A stretch of 64,000 nt of DNA from Pegea sp. RAD2-039. Lineage: Eukaryota > Chordata > Thaliacea > Salpida > Salpidae. Shown one piece after another: positions 22,806 through 35,500 of the stretch (position 1 is the stretch's first letter; every line of letters begins with the position of its first letter). The stretch is taken from assembly GCA_034620365.1 (NCBI GenBank), contig JAQGEQ010000054.1, forward strand, positions 62,001-126,000. Direction: 5' to 3'. The notes beneath the pieces are model-generated. The model saw only the letters and a list, made by a program, of their open reading frames with translations. It searched no databases and had not been told where the DNA came from. Both the position numbers and the translations under genes were made by a program.

Positions 22806-25800
22806 ATGCATGAGGAGGATTTGGATCATTTTGTGAAAGAACAAAAAGCAAAACTTGCTGCAGAGAGACGAGTCCTGGGAGAGAATCCCACTTCTGCTGT
22901 TAGTGATTATTTAAAAGAAAAGAGAGAAAATTTGAGTGAAGAAAAAGTAAGTTAGAATTAAAATTTTATGTTGAAATGTGGAACCTGTGAACTTTTATAT
23001 CTTTCTACAGTTTTGTGTTTGCAAAAGATTAATAATTTGTTATGTGTAGCTGAAACAAACAAATGAATCTTCTAAATTGTTTCTTCTTCACACAGATTCG
23101 TAATCACTTTAAAAGTGATCAGGCCACAAGTAAAGCATTTGTAGTTGATTCAAGTGATATGAACATTGGTGGAAGACCTGAAACTCCTAAAATATTTAGA
23201 TTAGGTGAAGATTACAAACAATTTCGAAATCAGCTCAATGAACAAAGACACAATGAATACTTACAGAGACTGAACAAAGTTTGTTGTTTTATCAAAACAA
23301 ACACATCACTGATTGCTACTTAAGTCAACAATTTCTCAATTTTTGTGGTTTCAGAGATCTTCAAATAATCTTCCGATAAAAGCTTCAAATGATGATCAAC
23401 ATGAAAGACCTGAGTTTGTGAAACAATCATCAGATCTTGGTTTGAGTCTTCCTATAAGAGATCATCTAAGCGCTCAGGTTTCATCATCAGATAATTTTCA
23501 TAAAATTAAAATTTTTAATCAATTTCAATTCAATTTAGATATTTGAAAAATAAATTTTAAGCTTTAGAAACTGAAAACATAAAAATTGTTTAGTTGCTTG
23601 CTAATAATAGAAGTGAATTTCTAAAGATTTGAAGCAACTTGAATCTATTTCAGGAGCGTTTAAGAAGAGAAAGGAATAGAGAGTACAATGAAATGTTGAA
23701 AAGAAGAAATGAGACGAACAACAAACTAAAGTATAAACAGCAAAAAGCTCATACAAAAACTGAAGCTACAAAAGTTTATCTACCTCAAACAGATGAAGAT
23801 ATGAAAGAAAAAGTGAGAAATAAACGAGAAAAAGTGTTTCCAAACTACTTTTTATAATCAGTTAGACAAGTAGAAACTATTTTATCGAGCTTAGTAGATC
23901 ACGTGACCCCTTCCAGACAAACCTCGTCGTCGCTCAGCTACCTAAACCTCTTGAAGAGGTCAAAAGGTCACATGATGATTGGAAACAGAAAGTTGCAAAA
24001 GAATATGAAGCAGCGATGACGATTCGTCGCGAAGCTGACAAATACGCGAACGAAATTAGACGTCAGCAAGTTGAACAATTGAATGACGAATTACAGAAGC
24101 GTCGCGAAGCTGATGAATATGCGAATGCGCGACGACGCGAGGCGGATGAATATGCGGATGCGAAACGACGCGACGCGGAATCTTATCAACATCTTCTCGA
24201 GAGAAAGCGACGCGAAGAACAATTGTATCGAAAAGAAGAAGATTATTTACGAGATTCGATTGAATACATCCCAGTTAGACGAAGACCTCCAAGAAGAAGG
24301 TTTACATCGCGTTTCTGATGATGTCATCACATCAAGTATCTTCCAGACCTCGTGTATATTATGATGAAGATTTGGATGACTTTGAAACACTGGATGATGA
24401 TCTATATCGTCGTTTGAGATCGCGCAAACCGCGTTTATTACGTCATATCATCGATGACGATTTGTCCTCTGAATCAACTCCGTCCCGAAAGATTTCATCT
24501 CGAGTAAGTCTTCCGGATGTTGATCTTCGGATATTGATCTTTGGATGTTGATATTTTGTGTCTCTAGGATGCTCCCAGATCAGATCAACGGAGGAAGATG
24601 AACTCAGCTGGCTCAAAGGATCACAAATCAAGATCCAAGGAACTGAATTCAAGATCAAGATCTGCTCCTCTGGAACAGGAGTTTACAGGTATTTTTCACC
24701 ACTAGGTGTCGCCGTTAATACATCTTCATCAACAAGGACTTCCAATTGGTGAACGAGATAGCTTCATATCGTCCAATCAGAAGAAGGAAAGATATCGATT
24801 GGAGCTTGAAGAGCAAATGCGCGAGAAAGAACAAAGAAGGTTGAGGTGAGATTTCGTCATATCGCAGTTTCCTTCGTTGTTGACTGTATTACGTCATCAG
24901 TGATCGATTCCGCGATAGATCTGGTGAAAGATCGGATCAGGACACACTTGTGAGTACGAGTTGTGATTGGTTGTTGATAATCACGTGATATTTTCAACAG
25001 AAATCAAAGAAAGTGACATATGCAGATGAAGTAGTTCATAGGTGACTTTTCAGCCAATCACAATCGAGTATTTACAATCGAGATTTTCAGACGTCGTCGA
25101 ACCGGAAGTGAAGGAGATTCGATCCCAAGAAGATTTCCTAAACCAATCATCACTCATCCTCAATCAACGTGACTACTTTACGCGATTTACTACACAACCT
25201 GCGTGACGTCACTGTTTGTAGAAGCTACCGCGCAACAGCGCCACCAGTGGCTGATCTAGTGACGCCATACGACCAAGCATATTACTTTTACGGGGCTCAA
25301 AATCCACTTGATCCTTCTTTTGCAACTCCTGCTCCTCTCTCAGGACTTCAATCTTCATCTTTTCCACCTCCCGCTCCGCCAATCATTCAAAGACCTGCAG
25401 GTGACTCCATCGCGCGTTATGACATCATCTAATCGTATCATGTCTAGTCGACCGGAACATCGAATCAAATCCCAGATCGAATCTCGTCATCAAGAGGTCA
25501 CTAGATAGCGACGATGTTTCGCGTCATCAACGCTTTTTTTCGACAGTTTGAATGGGACTACCGGACTCTTTCCGTCTGATGACGTCACTGCAGACGAGAG
25601 GAAGCAGAAGTCGATGAATTATCAGGAAGAACTGAGACATCAAATGGAGTTGAAGAGACGCGAGAAGGATATGAAGAAGCGCGAGAAAGAGCGATACGAA
25701 GAGAAGAAAGATGCAGAAGCGCGCGCGTATAACCCTTGGGGTAAAGGGGGTGGAGGGGCGCCGATGAGAGATTTACAAGGAAATTTGATTTGTAAGTAAG

Positions 25801-28800
25801 ATCAGATTTTCAGATGTTGATCCTTGGATGTTGATCTTCGGATGTTGATCTTTGGATCTTTTTCAGCTGATCTTAGGAGGATGAGGCAGACAAATGATGA
25901 ATTTAATTTGGACCCTTCTAAATATCAACAAGTTGTTCAAGACGCCAAATTACAACAAGAAACTTTTTCGCCTCGTCACCATGACAACACTGTAATGCTC
26001 CCTCCAGTGGTGGTGATTATGAAGTCATCAGTTTGCGTTTCAGATCACACCGCGATTCGGTCGAAGCAATCCGTTCGAGAACAAAGAAACTGCTCTACAA
26101 AAAACCCAGAAAGATCTCTACAAAGAAGAGCTGCAGCGTCAGGTAATCGCGCGTTTATGATGACGTCATTGTAACGATGTTTTTCAGATCGATGAGCGGC
26201 GACGCATCGAGGCGGAACGACGCGCGAAGTTGAAAGCGGAGGAAGAGCTGGAGGAAAAGCGGTTACTCGAACAAAATCAGAAGATGAAGGAAGAGTTCGA
26301 AGCTGAAAAACGAAAGAAAGAAGAAAAACTGGAAGAAGTAAGTTCGGTTGCCACGGTGATGAGTTGTGACGTCATCGGTGGTGATGATGTAGCAAAAGCG
26401 AAAGAATGAAGAGCTACAGCGCGCGTTAGAAGATCAAAGACGCGATGAGGAGCGGAAGAGACGCGAACAACAATCGAATCGCGATGAGGAGACGAGAAGA
26501 CAGAAAGAAAAGGAGCTAGACCGGAAGTTGAAGGTCTGGAAGATTCGTGCTCGGTTGCCATGACAACTGTCGCGTAGATGATGACGCCGCGTCAATCGCG
26601 CACTTTCGCATCAAGTCGAAAACCGGTAATTGCTGAAGGAGAGAAAAGTCCACGCACCCCAGTCGGAACCACGCCGCGTCAGCCCGCTGTCGCTGCTAGG
26701 AAACGATTGGATACTCATCGGAAGAGTCACAAGTGAGTTGATGACGTCATCGATGATGATGATGTTGACCCTTATGATGTAGAACAACAGCAAGGACTCC
26801 GCGACCCGTCAGCCCCCGCGAGAACACTCCCCGCTATCTACAATCGCGAGGTAAAACGTCATCATCATCTCATTTGCATAAAATCGCTCGTTTGTAGAAT
26901 CTTCCCGAATCTCTCGCGAACTTTCAGCTCTTCGGAGACAATTAATGGAAGAGCAGAGACGGATTGAAGATCAGTTAGGACGAGGAGGAGATGATGTCCC
27001 AAAAATGTAGGTGAGATCAACATCCAGCAAATGATCTTCATCATCTCTTCTTTAGGAGCAATCAACAACTCATCAACTTATCAAAATTAAAGCAACGACC
27101 AACTCAAGTGGTCCGACGTCCCAAACCCTTAGCCCCTGGTCCACAAACCGACCAAGCTGACCAGATGGCCTTAAAAGAGTTTAATGAATTCAAATATCAG
27201 AATAATGAGACCTCTGATCTCCGATTATTCAAATCAGAGTTCCCCGAGCAACCTTTCGACTCGAATGCGCTCGAACAACAACAAGCTCAGCTAATTCGAA
27301 CTCAAATTCAAAACCTCGCTTCCATCAAGTCAGTAGTCACGAAATTAAACAAATGTGATTAAAATATTATTTGATAGAAATGAAAAATCGCATCTTACAC
27401 CACCTCAAAGACTTCCTATTCATCAAAATCTTGATAATCATCCTTCTGTTGTAAGTTCAACCTCTCAACTTGTTCCCATCTCAACCAACTTCTCTTCTAG
27501 CCCCGGACAACTTCACCAAACTCTCTGTTGGAAGCTGAAACCACTTACATCCCTATAAGTGAAGAGTTGCCCCCGACTCCTAACAAGAAGCTCGCCCGTC
27601 AAAGAAGAAGAGAAGATCGCGAGAAGGTTTGCTGTCAAAATAGAGTCCCTTGACATTTGGTCGCCTTTTTTGTTCGTGGAGTTATCCCATTTATCACTAG
27701 ATCATGACCATTTGTTTGTTGTATCCTGGTACCCAAAGAAAACGACCGTGATTGGTGATGGTTGTCCCCGGGCGTCGGTCCACATCACCTCTTGTCCTGG
27801 TACCCAAGAAAACGACCGTGATTGGTGATGGTTGTCCCAGGGCGTCCGTCCAAATCACCTCTTGTCCTGGTACCCAAGGAAAGGACAGTGATTGGTGATG
27901 GTTGTCCCAGGGCGTCCGTCCAAATCACCTCTTGTCCTGGTACCCAAGAAAACGACCGTGATTGGTGATGGTTGTCCCCGGGCGTCCGTCCAAATCACCT
28001 CTTGTCCTGATACCCAAGAAAACAACCGTGATTGGTGATGGTTGTCCCAGGGCGTCGGTTCACATCACCTCTTGTCCTGGTACCCAAGAAAACGACCGTG
28101 ATTGGTGATGGTTGTCCCCGGGCGTCCGTCCAAATCACCTCTTGTCCTGGTACCCAAGGAAAGGACAGTGATTGGTGATGGTTGTCACAGGGCGTCCGTC
28201 CAAATCACCTCTTGTCCTGGTACCCAAGAAAACGACAGTGATTGGTGATGGTTGTCCCCGGGCGTCCGTCCAAATCACCTCTTGTCCTGGTACCCAAGGA
28301 AAGGACAGTGATTGGTGATGGTTGTCACAGGGCGTCCGTCCAAATCATCTCTTGACCTGGTACCCAAGAAAACGACCGTGATTGGTGATGGTTGTCCCAG
28401 GGCGTCCGTCCAAATCACCTCTTGTCCTGGTACCCAACGAAAGGACAGTGATTGGTGATGGTTGTCACAGGGCGTCCGTCCAAATCACCTCTTGACCTGG
28501 TACCCAAGAAAACGACCGTGATTGGTGATGGTTGTCCCCGGGCGTCGGTCCACATCACCTCTTGTCCTGGTACCCAAGAAAACGACCGTGATTGGTGATG
28601 GTTGTCCCAGGGTGTTGGTCCAAATCACCTCTTATCCTGGTACCCAAGAAAACGACAGTGATTGGTGATGGTTGTCCCAGGGCGTCCGTCCAAATCACCT
28701 CTTGTCCTGGTACCCAAGAAAACGACAGTGATTTGTGATGGTTGTCCCAGGGCGTCGGTTCACATCACCTCTTGTCCTGGTACCCAAGAAAACGACAGTG

Positions 28801-31103
28801 ATTTGTGATGGTTGTCCCCGGGCGTTGGTCCACATCACTTCTTGTCCTGGTACCCAAGAAAACGACCGTGATTGGTGATGGTTGTCCCCGGGCGTCGGTC
28901 CACATCACCTCTTGTCCTGGTACCCAAGAAAACGACAGTGATTTGTGATGGTTGTCCCCGGGCGTTGGTCCACATCACTTCTTGTCCTGGTACCCAAGAA
29001 AACGACCGTGATTGGTGATGGTTGTCCCCGGGCGTCGGTCCACATCACTTCTTGTCCTGGTACCCAAGAAAACGACCGTGATTGGTGATGGTTGTCCCAG
29101 GGCGTCGGTTCACATCACCTCTTGTCCTGGTACCCAAGAAAACGACCGTGATTGGTGATGGTTGTCCCACACCTCTTGTCCTGGTACCCAAGGAAAGGAC
29201 AGTGATTGGTGATGGTTGTCCAGGGCGTCCGTCCAAATCACCTCTTGTCCTGGTACCCAAGAAAACGACAGTGATTGGTGATGGTTGTCCCAGGGCGTCC
29301 GTCCAAATCACCTCTTGTCCTGGTACCCAAGAAAACGACAGTGATTTGTGATGGTTGTCCCAGGGCGTCGGTTCACCTCTTGTCCTGGTACCCAAGAAAA
29401 CGACAGTGATTTGTGATGGTTGTCCCCGGGCGTTGGTCCACATCACTTCTTGTCCTGGTACCCAAGAAAACGACCGTGATTGGTGATGGTTGTCCCCGGG
29501 CGTCGGTCCACATCACCTCTTGTCCTGGTACCCAAGAAAACGACATCCCCGGGCGTCGGTCCAGTCCTGGTACCCAAGAAAACGACCGTGATTGGTGATG
29601 GTTGTCCCAGGGTGTTGGTCCAAATCACCTCTTATCCTGGTACCCAAGAAAACGACAGTGATTGGTGATGGTTGTCCCAGGGCGTCCGTCCAAATCACCT
29701 CTTGTCCTGGTACCCAAGAAAACGACAGTGATTTGTGATGGTTGTCCCCAGGCGTTGGTCCACATCACTTCTTGTCCTGGTACCCAAGAAAACGACCGTG
29801 ATTGGTGATGGTTGTCCCCGGGCGTCGGTCCACATCACCTCTTGTCCTGGTACCCAAGAAAACGACAGTGATTTGTGATGGTTGTCCCCGGGCGTTGGTC
29901 CACATCACTTCTTGTCCTGGTACCCAAGAAAACGACCGTGATTGGTGATGGTTGTCCCCGGGCGTCGGTCCACATCACTTCTTGTCCTGGTACCCAAGAA
30001 AACGACCGTGATTGGTGATGGTTGTCCCCGGGCGTCGGTCCACATCACCTCTTGTCCTGGTACCCAAGAAAACGACCGTGATTGGTGATGGTTGTCCCAG
30101 GGTGTTGGTCCAAATCACCTCTTATCCTGGTACCCAAGAAAACGACAGTGATTGGTGATGGTTGTCCCAGGGCGTCCGTCCAAATCACCTCTTGTCCTGG
30201 TACCCAAGAAAACGACAGTGATTTGTGATGGTTGTCCCCAGGCGTTGGTCCACATCACTTCTTGTCCTGGTACCCAAGAAAACGACCGTGATTGGTGATG
30301 GTTGTCCCCGGGCGTCGGTCCACATCACCTCTTGTCCTGGTACCCAAGAAAACGACAGTGATTGGTGATGGTTGTCCCCGGGCGTCGGTCCACATCACCT
30401 CTTGTCCTGGTACCCAAGAAAACGACAGTGATTGGTGATGGTTGTCCCAGGGTGTTGGTCCACATCACTTTTTGTCCTGTTACCTAAGGATTCTCTACTT
30501 TCTCTTTCAAACTATAAAAAATATTTTGACAATAAAGTTCTAATTCTGAGTTGAAAAGTTAGTTTCTTTAAGCAGATATCAACTTGAATCTAAAAAATTG
30601 TCCAAATTTTCGAAATATTGTTTATCAGTCGACGATATTCAATTTCTTCAGGAAAATGTTGGCCAACCAGAAGCTGTTCCTTCATTTGAATCTCTAACCA
30701 TCAGCGATGTTGAACGATTGGCGGGAAAGAACCAAAGAAGACTCACTAAACTTGATATTTTGCAAGGTACTTGTGTAGATATCAACAAAACTTCTCGACC
30801 AACTTCAAGGATATCTGTCTTAAAACTTGAGTTGGTGGTTGAAGGTGCTGAGGTCTTATCTGATTTGATAGTTGTGTAGATAAGAAAATCTGTCCGCTAC
30901 ACTCAAAATTATTCAATTTTGTAGGTGATGAAATATCTTTGAATGATCCAGACGATATCTTGGATCGTTTTGTCAATCAACAACGACAAGCTGATAACTC
31001 ATCTGTTAAAAATCTTTCTCTTAGCAAAGATAGCAAACGAAGGTCTGGATCTGTCACGACAGTGGACACAGAGCCTTGGTTAAGACCTGGTTCTACTAAT
31101 TAG
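22806..31103 (+). CDS. CSPP1: CSPP1, centrosome and spindle pole-associated protein 1
   Basis: Microtubule-associated coiled-coil protein of centrosomes, spindle poles and the ciliary axoneme. Exons: 22806-22946, 23096-23278, 23355-23477, 23654-23812, 23917-24299, 24347-24503, 24568-24688, 24737-24845, 24901-24949, 25001-25041, 25091-25168, 25222-25400, 25448-25496, 25547-25791, 25867-25991, 26044-26142, 26188-26337, 26393-26533, 26578-26732, 26783-26850, 26898-27006, 27056-27328, 27378-27450, 27501-27626, about 30559-30766, 30925-31103; about 1240 residues, close to the human length. Hallmarks are [15 protein letters not shown] at the N-terminus, [10 protein letters not shown] (about 82-91), [11 protein letters not shown], long Arg/Glu coiled coils, [20 protein letters not shown] (about 652-671), [14 protein letters not shown] and a C-terminal EPWLRPGS. 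Some donors are weak (GTCAGT, GTCTGG, GTTTGC). The intron 27627 onward carries the minisatellite, and its right-hand acceptor is uncertain: the good CAG at 30575 is out of phase with the donor, whereas a weaker AAG at 30558 keeps the frame. Every other junction is in frame. Confidence 0.93.
27725..30489 (+). repeat. 70-base minisatellite in a CSPP1 intron (about 39 copies)
   Basis: The unit begins cctggtacccaagaaaacga and includes gtgattggtgatggttgtcc and then cgggcgtcggtccacatcac. Copies are 70 bases apart over almost the whole block, with a few deleted units around 29165-29570. Variants (cgtccgtccaaatc against cgtcggtccacatc, tggtg against ttgtg, cccag against ccccg) recur in ordered groups. 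Because 70 is not a multiple of 3, long frames through it on either strand are artefacts. Confidence 0.97.
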
Positions 31104-31515
31104 TTAACATCTTAAATCTTTTAGTTGTAGTTATTAGTAACTTGTCTCAACTGCGTCGTGAAGTTTTCTCATCTACAAATCACTGTGTTAATTACTCGAT
31201 TTCTTCTTATTCTTGTTTAATTATATAGGCAAAAAATTTTGTTGTAAACTTTATTACCAGGCAGTGATATAGATGTTGGACGCTTAATTTGAAATATTTA
31301 TTTTACAATTAAAAAAAGAATTATTTAATAAAATTTATTGTTCAAATATTTGCAACTATTTTCACAATTATTAAAAACTTTAATTGAACCTCCATTCAAT
31401 TTTATAAAATTTTATTCTTTTTTCTTTGATGAGTTAAAATAATAAAGTTTCATGATGTAGAAGAGAAAATTAATTTCCATGTAAATCTAACAACAGAATT
31501 AGTTTTGAAATATCT
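31104..31515. other. Convergent 3' flank between CSPP1 and the MOB gene
   Basis: About 410 bases of AT-rich DNA separate the stops of two genes that point at each other. Several AATAAA-like words occur on both strands (for example the minus-strand word in aatatttattttac near 31295), so 3' ends probably lie close together or overlap. No gene is seen. Confidence 0.5.
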
Positions 31516-32136
31516 TTATCGACCACCTTTAGAGAGAATACAGGAAATAAGTTCTTGTAGAGGCATCAGCTCCTGATCAGAGATCAGTGAAAATTCGCGG
31601 GTAAAATAGATGAAGTATTTAAAGGCAGCATTTAGGTGAGCTTCAGCTTCTAGAGATTGCAGATCAGAAAAATGGTGATGGTAGATATGAGCATATATGC
31701 GAAAGATTCGCTTAATGATTAATTTTACAACATATAAAAAGTGATTAGGAAATGTAGAGCCTAATTTAGAAGGGAAAGTGCCATCATCATCAAGTTGACA
31801 TTGAATCCAAGTTAGGACATAATCACAATATTGAGATGCTGAAACATGACAAACTTCATCTTTATCTGTCCAAGCATATTGATAATGTGGACCAGCAGAC
31901 ATGGTTGGACATTTGTCAGGCGAACATAATTGAGACAAAGAACAATAAGCTTTGTTAATATGCTTGAATATATCGTAGATATTGACAGACATCCACTCAT
32001 TGAGATTTTCACCAGCTGGCAACTTCACAACATCTTTCAGGTGAATACTTCCTAATGTTCCAGTTGTAAAATGGCAAGGTGGAAATTCTGGTTGAAGAGA
32101 TGTTGCTTCACCTTCCATTATAGTTGCTTCACTCAT
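31516..32136 (-). CDS. MOB kinase activator, MOB1-like, intronless
   Basis: MOB proteins bind and activate LATS/NDR kinases in the Hippo and mitotic-exit pathways. The single-exon frame of 206 residues covers the whole globular fold. The zinc ligands are present: Cys71 and Cys76 (CSPDKCPTMSAGP) and His150 and His155 (YAHIYHHHF). The basic phosphopeptide pocket Lys142, Arg143, Arg146 (IIKRIFRIYAH) is kept, as are LPAGENLNEW, LTWIQCQLDD and FPSKLGSTFP. These segments fit MOB1 better than MOB2 or MOB3, but the N-terminus is divergent and about 10-15 residues shorter than usual MOB1, and the TEASC segment of MOB1 is replaced by SPDKC. Lack of introns beside genes with dozens suggests a retrocopy (inference); the frame is intact and the key residues are kept, so it looks functional. 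Confidence 0.88.
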   Translation of the reverse strand: MSEATIMEGEATSLQPEFPPCHFTTGTLGSIHLKDVVKLPAGENLNEWMSVNIYDIFKHINKAYCSLSQLCSPDKCPTMSAGPHYQYAWTDKDEVCHVSASQYCDYVLTWIQCQLDDDGTFPSKLGSTFPNHFLYVVKLIIKRIFRIYAHIYHHHFSDLQSLEAEAHLNAAFKYFIYFTREFSLISDQELMPLQELISCILSKGGR

Positions 32137-32270
32137 TTAAAAGAATAAAGTTAAAGTTTTTTTTTGTTTTAGTTTAACTGTGAAAAATATTTTAATCAAA
32201 TTCTGACAAAAATTTACTTTAAAAAAAAGCTTGAAATTATCTTTAAGAATGTCTCTATTATTCTTATATT

Positions 32271-32310
32271 ATTTATTTATTTCAATAAATGCAAAAGAGG
32301 GTGCCTGAAG
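32271..32310 (-). repeat. SINE 3' tail fragment (copy 3, inverted)
   Basis: Read on the minus strand the block is ggcaccctcttttgcattta followed by ttgaaataaataaat, matching the end of the tail block at 781-852. No head is visible next to it. Confidence 0.6.
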
Positions 32311-32510
32311 ACATATTATTAATGGTGTCACACTATTTTGATTTTATGTAATATATTATTTTATAATAATAAATTTCTTTAACTTATTTATTCTAGTAAC
32401 ACTAGATTTGAAAATTTTTTAAATAAAAAATTATTTATCTGAAATTTTTGACAAAAATTAAAATGGCTATATTTAAATATCATCAAAAATTACTTTAATT
32501 TTATTCTTTA

Positions 32511-32546
32511 TACCTTCGCATTTATTGTAATAAATAAATAATTACT
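32511..32546 (+). repeat. SINE 3' tail fragment (copy 4)
   Basis: The string taccttcgcatttattgtaa then taaataaataa matches the last part of the tail at 781-852. It lies 200 bases from copy 3 in the opposite orientation, so the two form an inverted pair. Confidence 0.55.
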
Positions 32547-35500
32547 CAGTCTAATTCAATATTTGGTAATTTGGCAAAATGGTTTACTAATAATTTAAGA
32601 AGATTTTATTAATATTTTATTAAATATAGATTTATTAATAGGATAGATAAATAATTAAAATATTAAAAAAACGAAGAAAATATCCAACTTAAAAAATTAT
32701 CACAATATTTTTAATCTGTTTCTTTAAAAAAGTAAAATAAAATATTTTATATCTATATTATATCAAAGAAACATAAAATTATGACTTCTTCATTCTTTTA
32801 TAAACTTAGAACGAAAACCTAAATATTTAAATATTATATTAGATATTTCAAATTTAAATAAAATCAAAATTTAAGACTATATTTAGTAAACTTGATTTTA
32901 AAAAACAAAAAAACTTGAACAAGACAAGCAACTACAAAAATGGGGTGTAGACAAAATTTTGATTAAATTTTAACGTTTTTAAACATAATTTAATCAACTT
33001 TATGAAAAAATTATTTGATATTCTTCTCAAATATCATTTAAGAAGACATTTAACATCTTCTCTATGCTGTAAAAAATTTTCAACCTGAGTACCTACTTCA
33101 AAAACATTTTCAAAGTTTAATTGTTAATCCTAAAAGTAATAACTTTTCTCATCTCATATACTCTTGTAATTCTTGTTTAACTGGTTTAGATTAAAGTATT
33201 TTAATTGTAATTGTAAGTAACTTTAACATAAAAGTCCTTTTAAGTATATTAAGAACCTTTTTTTATTTGTAAAAAGTTCTTTAAGCAAAATTCGATAATT
33301 TTCAACTACATATCAGTTTAAACTTAAATTGTTAATATAAATTTAAATAAATTTAAGTGCAAGCATTTTATACAAATCTTGAAAATTTTTTATAACCAGC
33401 AAAAGTTATTTTTATCTCTTGAGTAAAAATCTTCATAAGAATCGATCGAAAAAAAGAAGGTCCTTTTCACTGTATTTTTCTACACCAGTAATGAATAACT
33501 TCCAAACACAAACTTTTCGGTCACTATTACTAGTCAAGTACTAAAGCAACCGATTTGTGGATAATTTTTTTCATATTTTTTTGTCATATAAAAAGTATAA
33601 GAAACGTAAAAAATGTGTAATGACAGTCAGGAAACAATATGTAATTTATCTAATAATCCTTATTTTTAAGTTTTTATTTACTTGAAATGTATATTTGATT
33701 AAAACTTTAAAAAAGTCAATTTCTTTTTTAAATTTAGACTATTTTTTGAGACCGGATTATAGGATTTTAAACATGATTTTATCTTCATAAATAAGATTGC
33801 AAAAAATTACATTCATCGCTTGTTTATCTATTGTGTTTATTTAAGTTGCCTTCCAAGCATTTTGAGCTATAATTACGATAATTAATAAATTATAAAGTTT
33901 TGATGAGTATATAAGTAGAGGTCTTATTAAACTTTGTCTTTATAGCATTTAATCAGATTAAAAAATAAATTTTGAGACAAAACTACACAATAATCATTAT
34001 TTTTAATCAATTGCAGATAAAAAACTTTTTAGAGACAACTTCAGATAATGGTTTTAATAAATGCTTAAAAATGAAAGAAATATTTTTAAACTAAAAGGTA
34101 AGTTTTGTAAAATCACCTATAAGCACTAAATACTTATTTGATTAAATTTCTTTCCAATCTTAATATTTTTTACCTAATTTCAGTTAGAGGTAAGTTGCAA
34201 ACCTTTAAGTGTTAGGGAAAGTTTAGGCAGATGCAGAAGCTTTTACATGTTTTGTTGAAGAAAACATATCTGGACTAAGTTATAAAATCTAAAAATAATA
34301 ATGTAATAATATTAGTAATTATTTGTATTTTAATTATAAAAAAGCTTTTCTATATTGGTTGAATTTTTTTAACAAATAAACATTTTATTGATTTGTGTAT
34401 TTGTTTGTATGTTTAACTAGATTTGTATTTTAGAAAATAAAAAGTTAGAAATTATTATCAAAGCAGTTTAGGTTATATAATTACAAATTTCAGTTTCAAG
34501 TAGTTTTCAGCAAATTAGAACAACTGATATCCTTCAAGATAAAGTTTTTGGTTCAAGTACAAACAACAGATGGTTGATCTTCTAAAGAATGGTTTTATTA
34601 ATAAGGAAATTAAGTAATATGTTTTGTTACAAAACAAAAAGTTGTAAAACTTCAGCAACTTTAAACATTTTTGTACGGATTAAGAAAAAACTTCAGTAGA
34701 TATTCAACTTATAACTTTTTATTTGCATGTAAATAAAGCTTTAATTGTTGTTAAAACACACACAGAATACTTTAGCAAAAGTTAATTACGTAAATTTTAC
34801 GGCTAAAATTTTACTTTCTTTAATATTTAAGTAATTTGTTTTTATAACAAATTGATGAAGAGCAAAGCTATTTTTTAATCCTGACAATTCATAATTTAAT
34901 GTTTTGTTCTTATTTAAAATCATGTTTATATCACTTTATTTTATTATCAAATAATTTATTTACAAATTGTTTCTTGGTTTTGAAAGTTTATAGAAATTAA
35001 TATAAGTTAAAGTTAAAGTGAATATAGAGTAAAGCTTAATATCAAATGTATTGATACAAATTACAATTAATCAGTGCTTATACTTCCTTTAAAATATTTT
35101 TAATTCTAAGATAATAGCTAGTAATGTAAAACTTATTAAATGTCTAAAAAATTATTTATACAATAAACAATAAGAGGGATATTTTCTAGGCTTTAAAATA
35201 CCCGCTTAAGATATAGAGTAAAAGCACCTCAGAAAGAAGTTATTGTATTCAATCATACTAAGGAATGTGAATACTTTAAACAGAGATAACTAATATTTTT
35301 AGCTTCGATTCTTTTCCCGGCCATCAGCATTCCAAAACTTTAAATATGCGTTAATTTAAAAAATAGAATTTTCTGGTAATTTCAAGAATTATTCATTTCA
35401 ATACAGTTTTTATTTATTCTTTGAAACTTCTTTAGTCTTCTAATCTAGTCTTTATATCTTGTTATATATAATCTTGAGTAAATTGCAGCAAAATTTATCA

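Noticed and set aside
29045..29698. Open frames of 60-133 codons on both strands through the 70-base repeat
   Set aside because: The unit length is not a multiple of three and stops are rare in the unit, so frames cycle through the array; the peptides are repeat by-products with no start context or conservation.
35255..35275. TEAD-binding word near 35262 as feedback control of MOB or VGLL4
   Set aside because: A single short word over 7.5 kb is expected by chance and has no cluster around it.
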